Source of the DNA: Vibrio rotiferianus CAIM 577 = LMG 21460
GTDB lineage: Bacteria; Pseudomonadota; Gammaproteobacteria; Enterobacterales; Vibrionaceae
Length of the DNA stretch: 64,000 nt
Assembly (NCBI RefSeq): GCF_002741985.1
Contig: NZ_APHW01000109.1
Coordinates: 1 to 64,000, forward strand
Direction of reading: 5' to 3'
The stretch's first letter is position 1. Every line of letters starts with the position of its first letter. A program made the translations under genes and the position numbers. The notes under the pieces are model-generated. The model had not been told where the DNA came from. It saw nothing but the letters and a program-made list of their open reading frames with translations, and ran no database searches. Positions 54,091 to 63,394 of this stretch are shown here, in pieces.

Positions 54091-55667
54091 GCTTTGATCT
54101 CCAGTTTTTGACACTTGTACGCCAGCGTCCGTTTTGGAATGCCTAGGCTTTTTGCTGCCTTGGCACGATCACCAGAGAAACGCGTTAACCTTTCGGTAAT
54201 AACGGTGGCTTCAAAGTCGTTGATGGCTTGCTTCAAGTCATCAATAACCGCAAAGTTAGGCGTATAACTTTGTTCTTCACTAGAAAGTACTTGCTCCGAA
54301 ACGGAGGCAGAGTCCGATTCAGCAACGGGGTCAAGATTACGCATTAAGTTTAAACGGTGAACAAAGCAACCCGCTTCGATTTCTGTTCCATCTAGTGTTT
54401 GTGCACAACCAAACTCCACCAGATGCTTTAGCTCACGGACATTGCCCGGAAAATCATACTGTTTTAAACAGTCCAGTGCTCGATAGTTGAGCCCACGAAT
54501 ACTTGTGCCGTGTTGCTGGTTAAACATGCGTACAAAGTGACTACATAGCAAAGCCAAATCGTCTAATCGAACTGACAAGTTAGGCAATGAAATCGGATAT
54601 TGAAACAGTCGATAATACAAGTCTTGTCGGAAGGTTTTCTTTCTTACCTGTTCAATCAAATTGACATGTGTTGCTGAAACCAATCGAAAATCGGAGCTCT
54701 GCTCTTGCTTTCCCCCAAGAGGGCGAAATGTTCGAGTTTCGAGCACGCGAAGTAACTTTGCTTGAAGCGTCAGGGGCATGTCACCAATTTCATCAAGAAA
54801 TAATGTGCCTCCGTCTGCTTGTGCGATGAGACCTTGCTTATCGGTATCTGCACCGGAGAATGCACCTTTACAGTAACCAAACAACTCACTCTCTAGGAGA
54901 TGTTCAGGGATGGCGGCACAGTTAACAGCGACCATTGGTGCAGACTGACGAGATGAAAGCTCATGAACAGCGGCAGCAACAAGTTCTTTCCCTGTCCCTG
55001 TTTCACCTTGAACCATAATGGAAAGCTGAGAGTTTGCTGCAGATACTATCTGCTCTCTCAACTTTTGCATTGCCGCACTTTCCCCGATTAACGTGGTTGC
55101 CAAGCTATTTGCCATCATTCGTTGCGCTGAGTCGCGTTGTATATCATAAAGCGACTCTTTCATTTCCATACGAGTTTGCTCTTCACGTTCCATTTCCGTG
55201 AGCAATTTCCATTGCTGCGCAAACACATCAACAAACTTTATGAAGCCCGTGTCTTTAAGTACGTTTGAGACCGTGTGGTTTTCTCCAATCATCAGCAGTA
55301 TCGAATGGACTTGTCTATCACCCATTGGTAAAGGCTGCACACAAACTGAATCAAACATTCCAACGTTCTCGACCAGTTCAGAGAACGCACGGTTTGAACG
55401 CCAGAAAATCAAGTCTTCTGCGGTAAGGTGCATCGTTTTAAGTGATTGCAGAACATGTGCAAATGGGGCATCGAAATCAGTTACTGACCATGCGTATTGG
55501 CGCTGAGAGTCATGCGGAACCAAATTGCGACCATCTGACGACGGTAACAATAAAAAACTGTCCCTTAGTTTCATGCCTTTATTAAGCAAATCGACAAAAC
55601 GCAACGCGAGCAGGTGGGGTTTTCTTATCCCCACCAATTCGGTAGCAAACGCCAACCATTGACTCAT
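54087..55667 (-). CDS. vasH: Sigma-54-dependent activator VasH
   Basis: 526 residues: N-terminal sensor region (about 1-190), AAA+ domain with Walker A GETGTGKE, ELFGYCKGAFSGAD (a Ser variant of the GAFTGA sigma-54 loop), Walker B GGTLFLDEIGDMP, and a Fis-type HTH at the end (RAKAAKSLGIPKRTLAYKCQ). It activates hcp and related promoters with RpoN; a matching site lies at 42325-42339. Confidence 0.95.
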   Translation of the reverse strand: MSQWLAFATELVGIRKPHLLALRFVDLLNKGMKLRDSFLLLPSSDGRNLVPHDSQRQYAWSVTDFDAPFAHVLQSLKTMHLTAEDLIFWRSNRAFSELVENVGMFDSVCVQPLPMGDRQVHSILLMIGENHTVSNVLKDTGFIKFVDVFAQQWKLLTEMEREEQTRMEMKESLYDIQRDSAQRMMANSLATTLIGESAAMQKLREQIVSAANSQLSIMVQGETGTGKELVAAAVHELSSRQSAPMVAVNCAAIPEHLLESELFGYCKGAFSGADTDKQGLIAQADGGTLFLDEIGDMPLTLQAKLLRVLETRTFRPLGGKQEQSSDFRLVSATHVNLIEQVRKKTFRQDLYYRLFQYPISLPNLSVRLDDLALLCSHFVRMFNQQHGTSIRGLNYRALDCLKQYDFPGNVRELKHLVEFGCAQTLDGTEIEAGCFVHRLNLMRNLDPVAESDSASVSEQVLSSEEQSYTPNFAVIDDLKQAINDFEATVITERLTRFSGDRAKAAKSLGIPKRTLAYKCQKLEIKA

Positions 55668-55669
55668 GG

Positions 55670-58279
55670 TTACTCTACCTCCCCAATAAACTCGCCATCC
55701 GATGCGGCAAGGCGAATGCGATGAATCGGCTCTCTTTCGGCTAACTTGTTAAGGAGAGCAAGCGATACTGGTGGTAATAGCTGACCTTCGATGATGGCCT
55801 CAAGCATACGAGCACCATTTTCGCTACGAGTTGCTCGGCTTAGAATTTCGTCAATTAGACCTTCACCTATTTCCATCTCTGCGTTGTAGCGAGACTTAAA
55901 TAGCTTCTCTAGGCGTGTTAGCTTGCCGCGAACAATTTGATCAAGTACTTCTTTACCTAACGGAAGGTAAGGAATCACTTCCATACGAGCTAATAGTGCA
56001 GGCTTGAAGAATGCTGCCAGTTCTGGATATAGCGCATCATCGAGTTTTTCTTTGTCTTCTGCGTAATCCACTATGGTTTGGTAACCAAGGTTAGAGGTTA
56101 GGAAAAACACGATATTTTGACAGTCGATCAAGCGGCCTTCACCATCGGCAAGTTCACCTTTATCAAAGCCTTGATAGAAGATGTTCAATACTTCTGGGTG
56201 TGCTTTTTCTACTTCATCCAAAAGGACAACTGAGTAAGGCATTTTACGGATGGCTTCGGTTAATACACCACCTTCACCGTAACCAACGTAACCTGGAGGT
56301 GAACCAATTAGGCGAGATACTGTGTGTTTCTCTTGATACTCCGACATATTGATCGTTGTTAAGAACTGCTTACCACCATATAACTGCTCGGCTAGCTGAA
56401 CAACAGTTTCTGTTTTACCAACACCACTTGGACCAACAAGTAAGAAAGCGCCTTTTGGTCTGCCAGGGCGACGTAAATCAGCACGAGCGGTTAGCAAGTG
56501 GCGATGAATGCGCTCAATTGCGATATCTTGCCCTTTGATCGCCTCTCCTAGTGTCGCTGTAAGGTGAGTGATCTTGTTCAGCTCATTGGTATTCATCTGA
56601 TCAACCGGCACACCAGTCCAATCGGCGATGACCTCTGCGATTTGGTCTGAATCAACTTGGGGATACATCAAACGTTGCTCATGTGCAATCGCGTCCAGTT
56701 CACCGTATTTCTCTTGCAGCTCAGTGTAAACCTGCTCGCTTTTTTCCGCGTCTTGTTCCTCTGCTTTGCTCAAGGACATGAGTTCAGCACGTAACTCGAT
56801 GATCGATTCCACCAGTTCTTTTTGGTGCTGCCAGCTTTCTGTGAGTTCAGCTTTTTCTGCTTCATCTACCATTTCTTGCGTGCGAAGAACATCAAGGCGC
56901 TCTGCATCTACAGTCTGCCCAAGGTACTGGGCACGCTCCAACATATCAATTTCAAGCTGGCGCTGGTGACAAAGTGTTTCTAGCATCGCTAAACGTTTAG
57001 GCGGTGTTGTCATGTTGATCGCAATACGTGCACAGGCAGTATCGAGTACATCAATCGCTTTATCCGGAAGTTGACGCCCTGAAATGTAGCGAGCAGACAG
57101 TTCCGCCGCTGCTTTCAAAGCGTCATCAGTGATTAATACATTGTGCGCTTTCTCATACACACCATTTAGACCACGTAAAATATCAACGGCCTGTTCGATA
57201 CTAGGCTCATCGAGTTTTACGAGCTGGAATCGGCGAGTTAGCGCAGGATCTTTTTCAAAGTATTTTTTGTATTCTTTCCAAGTTGTGGCGGCAACAGTGC
57301 TTAGCTCACCACGTGCTAGCGCAGGCTTGAGAAGGTTAGCGGCATCGCTACCACCTTCTTGGTTACCTGAACCGATAAGTGTATGCGCTTCATCGATAAA
57401 TAGAATGATTGGCTTTGGCGAGTCCTTAATGGCATCGATAACACCTTTAAGGCGTTTTTCAAATTCACCTTTAACCGAAGCACCCGCTTGCAATCGGCCC
57501 AAATCTAATGAATATAACTCTACGTTTTGTAGTTGAGTCGGCACATTACCAGCAACCACGCGCAAGGCTAGACCTTCAATCATGGCACTTTTACCAACAC
57601 CCGCGTCGCCGACAACAATAGGGTTATTTTTGCGACGGCGGCAGAGGATATCAATCATCAGATTTAGTTCGTTTTCACGACACAATACTGGGTCAAGTTC
57701 ACCCTGACGTGCTTGCTCTGTTACGTTGGTACAGAATTTACCAAGTGGCGTTTCTGCGGCATTTTGAAGTGGTGATTGACGCTGTTCACTTTTGTTCTCA
57801 ACGGCAGTTTCTGCTGATTCGTTTAATATTAACGCGAAGTTTTTCTTTAAGCTTTCTCGGTTTATGCCATCGAAAAGAGCAATCAGTTTGAAAGGAAGAT
57901 AACGGTCAACTCGAGTTAGTGCAGCAAGAAATACTGCACCAGAGCGTAACTCATTTTGTTCTAGCTCTGTGGTTGAGAGAAGCCATGCTTCTTGAAGCAA
58001 CTCAACGAGTAGTGGGGAAAATGCAGGATAAGTATCAAGCACTTGCTCGCGACTGTACGTCTCGACAATTGCTTGCTTTACCGTTTCTACTTCCAACCCA
58101 GCTTGTTTCAGAATTAGGCGAACATCCGATAGTGGGTTATCTAGAAGCACATCTAAATAGTGCTCTAGTGTCACTTCTGGATGTTGGCGTTCAATACAAA
58201 TCGAAGCCGCTTGCTCTAAAGCTAATTTACTTTGAGCGTTAAGTTTTGAGATAAGAGTTGGTAATTCTATACGGATCAC
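55670..58279 (-). CDS. clpV: T6SS sheath-recycling ATPase ClpV
   Basis: 869 residues. ClpA/B-type N-domain (about 1-160), AAA1 with GDAGVGKSAM and AHTLIGSG, a coiled-coil insert (about 410-530), AAA2 with GPSGVGKTET and VVLLDEVEKAHPEVLNIFYQ. Disassembles the contracted sheath (VipA/VipB). Ends 2 bp before vasH starts. Confidence 0.96.
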   Translation of the reverse strand: MIRIELPTLISKLNAQSKLALEQAASICIERQHPEVTLEHYLDVLLDNPLSDVRLILKQAGLEVETVKQAIVETYSREQVLDTYPAFSPLLVELLQEAWLLSTTELEQNELRSGAVFLAALTRVDRYLPFKLIALFDGINRESLKKNFALILNESAETAVENKSEQRQSPLQNAAETPLGKFCTNVTEQARQGELDPVLCRENELNLMIDILCRRRKNNPIVVGDAGVGKSAMIEGLALRVVAGNVPTQLQNVELYSLDLGRLQAGASVKGEFEKRLKGVIDAIKDSPKPIILFIDEAHTLIGSGNQEGGSDAANLLKPALARGELSTVAATTWKEYKKYFEKDPALTRRFQLVKLDEPSIEQAVDILRGLNGVYEKAHNVLITDDALKAAAELSARYISGRQLPDKAIDVLDTACARIAINMTTPPKRLAMLETLCHQRQLEIDMLERAQYLGQTVDAERLDVLRTQEMVDEAEKAELTESWQHQKELVESIIELRAELMSLSKAEEQDAEKSEQVYTELQEKYGELDAIAHEQRLMYPQVDSDQIAEVIADWTGVPVDQMNTNELNKITHLTATLGEAIKGQDIAIERIHRHLLTARADLRRPGRPKGAFLLVGPSGVGKTETVVQLAEQLYGGKQFLTTINMSEYQEKHTVSRLIGSPPGYVGYGEGGVLTEAIRKMPYSVVLLDEVEKAHPEVLNIFYQGFDKGELADGEGRLIDCQNIVFFLTSNLGYQTIVDYAEDKEKLDDALYPELAAFFKPALLARMEVIPYLPLGKEVLDQIVRGKLTRLEKLFKSRYNAEMEIGEGLIDEILSRATRSENGARMLEAIIEGQLLPPVSLALLNKLAEREPIHRIRLAASDGEFIGEVE

Positions 58280-58304
58280 AACGTACCACCTAGCCTAATT
58301 ATTA

Positions 58305-59078
58305 TTAAAGTATCTGATTTAATTGATTTAACACGTCGCTTGATTTGTTATGCAGTACGTATGTGTACCCCAAAAACAGCCCAGCCCAGAGAACGACGAA
58401 CCCTAGGAACACCGACCAAACCGGAATTTGTCGACTTAACTTATATTTGGCACGAACGACATGTTCAGTCGCGCTAGTAAGAGCTTGAGGTTCACGTTCA
58501 TCAAAGCTACACAGAATATCGTGCAGGCGTGTAATCACCTTTTCGCGCTCTGCATGACCACCTTCCATAACGCGGTATTTTCCTTCAAAGCCCAAAATCA
58601 AGCAGTGATAGATAAACTCGAGTAAAGATTTGTATCGCTCCGGCTCGCCCTCTAAACGATTTAGAATGGTAAATACTTTTTCACCACCCCAGGTTTCATT
58701 ATGAAAGCGCGATAGCATCGAATGCTCTGCCCATACGCTTGACGCTCCCCACTCAGTGCCCATTACAGACTCATCCAGACATGCACACAAAATGTAGCGA
58801 TACGCCATTAAGATGGCATGCTCATAGCCTTGCTCTGACAGCTCGATTTCTATCGTTTTGATTTCTTCGACTGTTTGACGATAAATGAGGTCGATATTTT
58901 CACACTCAGTAAGTGAGCGAACTCGTAGCGAAAGGCCAAACAAGGGTGTGGCTGCATCGATCAAAGGGTTTGGGTTGTCGCCACGAAGTTGAAACCAGTA
59001 GTCTTGGTCGTGGTTGATTTTTTCCACATCGTCAAACAGTAAGCTCGACAATGGGGAGTCTTTTTTGGTTGGCTCCAT
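58305..59078 (-). CDS. tssL: TssL/DotU-type membrane protein (VasF)
   Basis: 257 residues: DotU domain (YRYILCACLDESVMGTEWGA, WGGEKVFTILNRLE, FIYHCLILGFEGKYRV) and one C-terminal transmembrane helix (VPVWSVFLGFVVLWAGLFLG). No peptidoglycan-binding domain. Partners TssM. Confidence 0.94.
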   Translation of the reverse strand: MEPTKKDSPLSSLLFDDVEKINHDQDYWFQLRGDNPNPLIDAATPLFGLSLRVRSLTECENIDLIYRQTVEEIKTIEIELSEQGYEHAILMAYRYILCACLDESVMGTEWGASSVWAEHSMLSRFHNETWGGEKVFTILNRLEGEPERYKSLLEFIYHCLILGFEGKYRVMEGGHAEREKVITRLHDILCSFDEREPQALTSATEHVVRAKYKLSRQIPVWSVFLGFVVLWAGLFLGYTYVLHNKSSDVLNQLNQIL

Positions 59079-59080
59079 GT

Positions 59081-60415
59081 TTAACTCCTGATCGCCCAGA
59101 ACTGAAGGTCTAGATCTTCAAATGCACCAGCTACATGGAACGCAAAACCACTAGAATGGTTCAGCATTGACCACGCAGGGCTTGTTTTGTCCAGCTGGTA
59201 ATATGTATAACCCGCGTGATATGGAAGCTGGCGAGGTGCGACCGGTAGTGACGTTAGCGGAATACCCTGAAGCTGAAGTGAGATCAGCTCGCGGATCTTC
59301 TCTACTGAAGACACTTTGGTTTGCTGCGTGAACAAACGGCGTAACTCGTCTAGTGGCATTCTTGCTTTGACAGCAATAATGAACTCTGCACTTTCCATCA
59401 ATTGAGGATCGTGGATCGGTGCAACCATTAATCCGTACTTGCGTTTTTCTAGTTGGATTGAGACCGCTCTTGGTTCCAATACAACACTCAAACTCTGACG
59501 TAAGTTTCGAATCAATGGTTGAAATGATTGACTCGGTAAATCGTGACTGTAACTTGGCAAGCTTGGTGGCAATCGACTTTCATCTGTAAATGTAGCAAGC
59601 TCACCACATACGGTTGAAAGACACTCAAACAACCGCTCTGGATGCAAACTTCTAAGCTCCGCTAGATGTTTCATCTGAGGTTGTAATCGGTTAAGCGCCT
59701 GCAACAGCATGAAATCGGACACATCTGCAACGCCGCCTTGAGACGGTGAGCTAATGCGTTGTGCGATGTTTTTTGCTCGTTCCCTCATCAATCCCGACAT
59801 TTCGTTGATGAAACGATGCAATGAGGACATACCAACCACATTCAAGTGGCACGGGATAAAGTCTGGATCCAATACCACACTTCCGTCTGGGCGTTTCTCT
59901 AAAATACGGCCAATAGCGATAGATGCGTAAGAGCTTCTGTCTTCTCGCTCTAACATGATCTGCATACGAATCGGTGATACCTCTACTGTAGTGGTGTCAC
60001 CTTGTACGCTGTGCACATCACGAACTTCTTGGCGACGACTCACATAACGTCCTGTGCCTCGCTCTTCCGGCCAGTTTATCTCCATCAAGGATTCACTACG
60101 TAAAGGGACGGCAAGGTAAACGATTTGGTTCGCGAGCGACGCATCATCAACTTCTAGAGCGTCGGGCATATGGTCTTCTTGAGGAATACGGAAGACTGTA
60201 CCATCAGGCATCACCCCAACAGCTCGCTCAATTGCAATACGACCAAACGATAAGTACTCAGGGTTTAATGACAACTCGGAAACACCGTATAAGTAACGAC
60301 TAACGGAGCCTAGACGCTCATCGATGCAGTACTCTGTATATCTCTGTTGTTGCTGGAAGTGCTGAGGCTTAATGAACAAGCCTTCATTCCAGATCACTCG
60401 GTTACGCGCAAACAT
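59081..60415 (-). CDS. tssK: TssK baseplate protein (VasE)
   Basis: 444 residues starting MFARNRVIWNEGLFIKPQHF, the usual TssK start, with QHFQQQQRY. It joins the baseplate to TssL/TssM. Length and neighbours (tssJ and tssL) are normal. Confidence 0.95.
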   Translation of the reverse strand: MFARNRVIWNEGLFIKPQHFQQQQRYTEYCIDERLGSVSRYLYGVSELSLNPEYLSFGRIAIERAVGVMPDGTVFRIPQEDHMPDALEVDDASLANQIVYLAVPLRSESLMEINWPEERGTGRYVSRRQEVRDVHSVQGDTTTVEVSPIRMQIMLEREDRSSYASIAIGRILEKRPDGSVVLDPDFIPCHLNVVGMSSLHRFINEMSGLMRERAKNIAQRISSPSQGGVADVSDFMLLQALNRLQPQMKHLAELRSLHPERLFECLSTVCGELATFTDESRLPPSLPSYSHDLPSQSFQPLIRNLRQSLSVVLEPRAVSIQLEKRKYGLMVAPIHDPQLMESAEFIIAVKARMPLDELRRLFTQQTKVSSVEKIRELISLQLQGIPLTSLPVAPRQLPYHAGYTYYQLDKTSPAWSMLNHSSGFAFHVAGAFEDLDLQFWAIRS

Positions 60416-60421
60416 CGTATG

Positions 60422-60901
60422 CTATTCCACCCTGTCCAATTTTACGTTGTAATCTTTAAACATCATGAGCAAGTGGTATTCCCTGCCCTTATTCAGTATT
60501 TTGACGGCTTTTTTCCATTCACTGAGCTCTGGTTCAGCAAAATGGGCCATCACTCCGATGTAGTTGGTTTCTTCGTCGACTTCAAAGGCATCGATGAATT
60601 TGAACTGTTCAGGTAGCAACACGTAGTCGTAAATTTTGACGAAGTTACTTCGAAGCGCTGTTTTGTAGTCTTTTTTTAGCTGGTCATAGTCCGCTGACAT
60701 AAACATCGAATCGTCTTTTAATTCGAATACCTGAATCTCTACTGGTGATGATTCACCCCAAATGTTGGGGTTGACCAAATCATCACTGACCAAACTGAAC
60801 GTCAATTTTGTTTGTGCTTTCGCGGGTTCATAAGGTTCCGGCGCGCTACTGCATGCAGTCAGCATCAGTAATGAGCACAACATCCATAGCACTCTTATCA
60901 C
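60422..60901 (-). CDS. tssJ: TssJ outer-membrane lipoprotein (VasD)
   Basis: 159 residues with a short lipoprotein signal MIRVLWMLCSLLMLTACSSA (Cys17 acylated), then the beta-sandwich (VEIQVFELKDDSMFMSADYD). Anchors the complex to the outer membrane and binds TssM. Confidence 0.94.
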   Translation of the reverse strand: MIRVLWMLCSLLMLTACSSAPEPYEPAKAQTKLTFSLVSDDLVNPNIWGESSPVEIQVFELKDDSMFMSADYDQLKKDYKTALRSNFVKIYDYVLLPEQFKFIDAFEVDEETNYIGVMAHFAEPELSEWKKAVKILNKGREYHLLMMFKDYNVKLDRVE

Positions 60902-60903
60902 GG

Positions 60904-62373
60904 CTATAGCTCCCGTTGCTTTTCTCGAATTTTTCGGTCGTATGACTGCTCAAAGATTTCCCAGAATAGTTTCTCGAACCCTCTCTGGCGGTTGGAAGTT
61001 AATTCGCGGTAGTAATTGCAATACATCTTCCAAGCCCACTCATCACTTGTTGTTTGCGTCGTATCAGTGGTGCGTTTGTAGTGATGAAAGCGACGTAGCA
61101 TCACCTCCGGAGAGAACGCAGTTAAAATCTGACTCAACGCGTCTGCGGTTGCATGCTGCATTGCTTCGTTGTGATCGCGCACCGTTTTGAGGCTTTCTGC
61201 TATCGCCGCTGGTGCAGATAAGTGCACCAAACTTTTGTCTGCGTCATAAAGAGTTTTAACCGTTTCTTCATATGACAGTCCTAGGCGCAGTGGGTTATCT
61301 TCGATAGGTTGAAGGTTTCGGTTTAGCGTTCCGAAGCGCCCCTCGCTCACCTGTTGATGCAAATCCAGTAATCCGCGCACACATGCTTGAAGAGATTCAC
61401 CCATTTCTTGTGACAATAAATGCATTCGAGCCATATTGTCTTCATCACTCAAATCCACCCCTAAACCGTCAAGCATTGGGCCCGTGATAAGGTGGTTAGT
61501 TTGTGTATTACTATGGTTAAATGTCTCTGTCTGTGGCTGGATGCTCTTTGCCACTTCCTCTTCTAACAGATCCAGTACTTTTTCATCCATTGTGAAACCT
61601 TCTGATACGTTGCTATCGTTGTTATTTAGTTGGGTGGGCTGAGCCACAGATTGAGAAACGTTGGTTTGCTCTTCTTTATTCGAGGGTTTCAATTTGTTAA
61701 AACCAAAACCTAAAATTTTCTTGAGACGAATAGATGATGTCATTTCATACTCACTATCCGCTTGTGGGGTAAAGGCAACTTCATGTAATCCCAAATCCTC
61801 ATCCGGCACTAATGATTGCTTGGGTAATTCTCTTGGCTCAGGATCTGGTTCAATTAACCTGTTTTCGTTGGCTTCTTGAGAACCCATTAATTCATCAAGC
61901 GCGTTTAGTGGGTCAGCATCAATACCTTCACTTTCCAGTTCAGGCTCTTCTTCGTATGCCAAATCAGAAAGTAGATCTTCGTCTTGTGAGGTAAACAGCG
62001 CGTCCAATGAGCCATGCTGGTCCTCGACTTCATTAGCGTTACCAAATAGGATGCGCAATTGATACGGCCCAATGGAAACTTCGTCTTTATGATTCAGGCG
62101 AGCTAACTGGCCTTTCCCTAGCGGTAAGTGAGCACCGTTGACGTAAGTGCTCCCGCAAATATCTCTTAGGCAATACGCCCCATCGAGTACAACCACTTCA
62201 CAGTGCTCTGAGCTTACTTGTCCATCCGAGTCGGTGAGTCGCCACTCTGATGTCGTCGCCGCGCCGATAATTCCGCCAGTTTCCTTCCATGTATGCTGAG
62301 CCGACAAACCAGATTCCAAACGCTGTGCGTTTGTTACCAATAAAGTCAGAGATGGCAGTTTTGGTTTATTCAT
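60904..62373 (-). CDS. tagH: FHA-domain protein TagH/Fha
   Basis: 489 residues. The FHA domain (about 28-110) has GGIIGAATTSEWRL, SSEHCEVVVLDG and YCLRDICGSTYVNGAHLPLG; a low-complexity acidic linker (about 120-300) follows, then the TagH C-terminal domain (LLSQEMGESLQACVRGLLDL). Regulates T6SS assembly after phosphothreonine binding. VCA0112 position. Confidence 0.92.
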   Translation of the reverse strand: MNKPKLPSLTLLVTNAQRLESGLSAQHTWKETGGIIGAATTSEWRLTDSDGQVSSEHCEVVVLDGAYCLRDICGSTYVNGAHLPLGKGQLARLNHKDEVSIGPYQLRILFGNANEVEDQHGSLDALFTSQDEDLLSDLAYEEEPELESEGIDADPLNALDELMGSQEANENRLIEPDPEPRELPKQSLVPDEDLGLHEVAFTPQADSEYEMTSSIRLKKILGFGFNKLKPSNKEEQTNVSQSVAQPTQLNNNDSNVSEGFTMDEKVLDLLEEEVAKSIQPQTETFNHSNTQTNHLITGPMLDGLGVDLSDEDNMARMHLLSQEMGESLQACVRGLLDLHQQVSEGRFGTLNRNLQPIEDNPLRLGLSYEETVKTLYDADKSLVHLSAPAAIAESLKTVRDHNEAMQHATADALSQILTAFSPEVMLRRFHHYKRTTDTTQTTSDEWAWKMYCNYYRELTSNRQRGFEKLFWEIFEQSYDRKIREKQREL

Positions 62374-62375
62374 GG

Positions 62376-63394
62376 TTATTGCCTTACCTGAATCAATACG
62401 TTTTTATTAGTTGTGTCGCTTCCAAGGAACGAGGTCCAACCCAGTGCGACACCTTGTTCTGGATGTAAACAAAAGTCAGGAGCTTCACTTTCTTTCATCG
62501 TCAGTTCAACGTCATAGGCCATCTGCTCTCGTAAAATAAACTCGACCAACTTACACAGTGGCTGATGCTCTTTCCCAGATGGCAAGAAGTCTGCGAAGCG
62601 TTCCTGCGTTAAATTGCCGATACAAATGACAAACTTGCCACTACAATCAACAACCGATTCACCAATGATTGAATCAATGCCAAGGCTCGCATTCTGCACG
62701 CCTAAACCTAATTGCTGACTTTTATCAATGAGCACCCGTCGTCTCACCCATTGCCTGATAGTGACATCTTCTAAGTCGAAACAGTGGGCGATGATGCCTG
62801 CCACAACCTGGGGTGAGCGACTTCGACCAGCCAGCGTGCCTGCATACGCCAACATTTTGCACCAGTTAATCGGTGTTTCACCTCGAAGGTCAGGATCACC
62901 TAGTCCTACCAAGGCGAATAGCTGTGCAGAGAACTGGTCCTGTGCTCCAGCTTGAAAGCGAACGTAATAACGGTACTTTCGCCATACTCGATAAACGAGG
63001 TTGATCAAGCGGTTATTAAAAAAGTCTAAAAATGGCTGTTTAAACCCACCAGCTTCTTCCGTTGCTAACTGCTCCAAAATAAAGCTCGGCAAAGGCGATT
63101 GAGCTCCGGAAAGTCCAAAAAAGTTAGTTAAAAGCACTTGCCTTTCATCGTGTCGTGTTTCTAACGCTTTTACATCACATGGCGAAAACCCCAAACTTGG
63201 GTTTGCACTAAACACGAGGCGGCAGTGTCGCTCCCATTCTTCTGACTCTGGGTTTAAATCATTGAGTTTCTGCAACAATTCAACTAGTTGATAGAAACTG
63301 TATTCTCTAACTTTGGCTGACAGCTCACCCGTTGGGGGGGGTGAAATTCTTCACCGTCTAAATCAACGGCTGCATTCCACTCTGGGTTCCCCAT
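62376..63394 (-). pseudogene. tssG: TssG baseplate protein, frame broken at G8
   Basis: The true start is probably ATG 63394 (MGNPEWNAAVDLDGEEFHPP), overlapping the tssF stop. A G8 run (63334-63341) shifts frame; the downstream part reads TGELSAKVREYSFYQLVELL and continues to HPEQGVALGWTSFLG (stop 62376). Six Gs give HPPTGEL and a normal protein of about 338 residues. As written, TssG would lack its first residues or start at a TTG near 63278. TssG is essential for T6SS firing, so the frame needs checking. If real, the T6SS is off. Confidence 0.85.
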
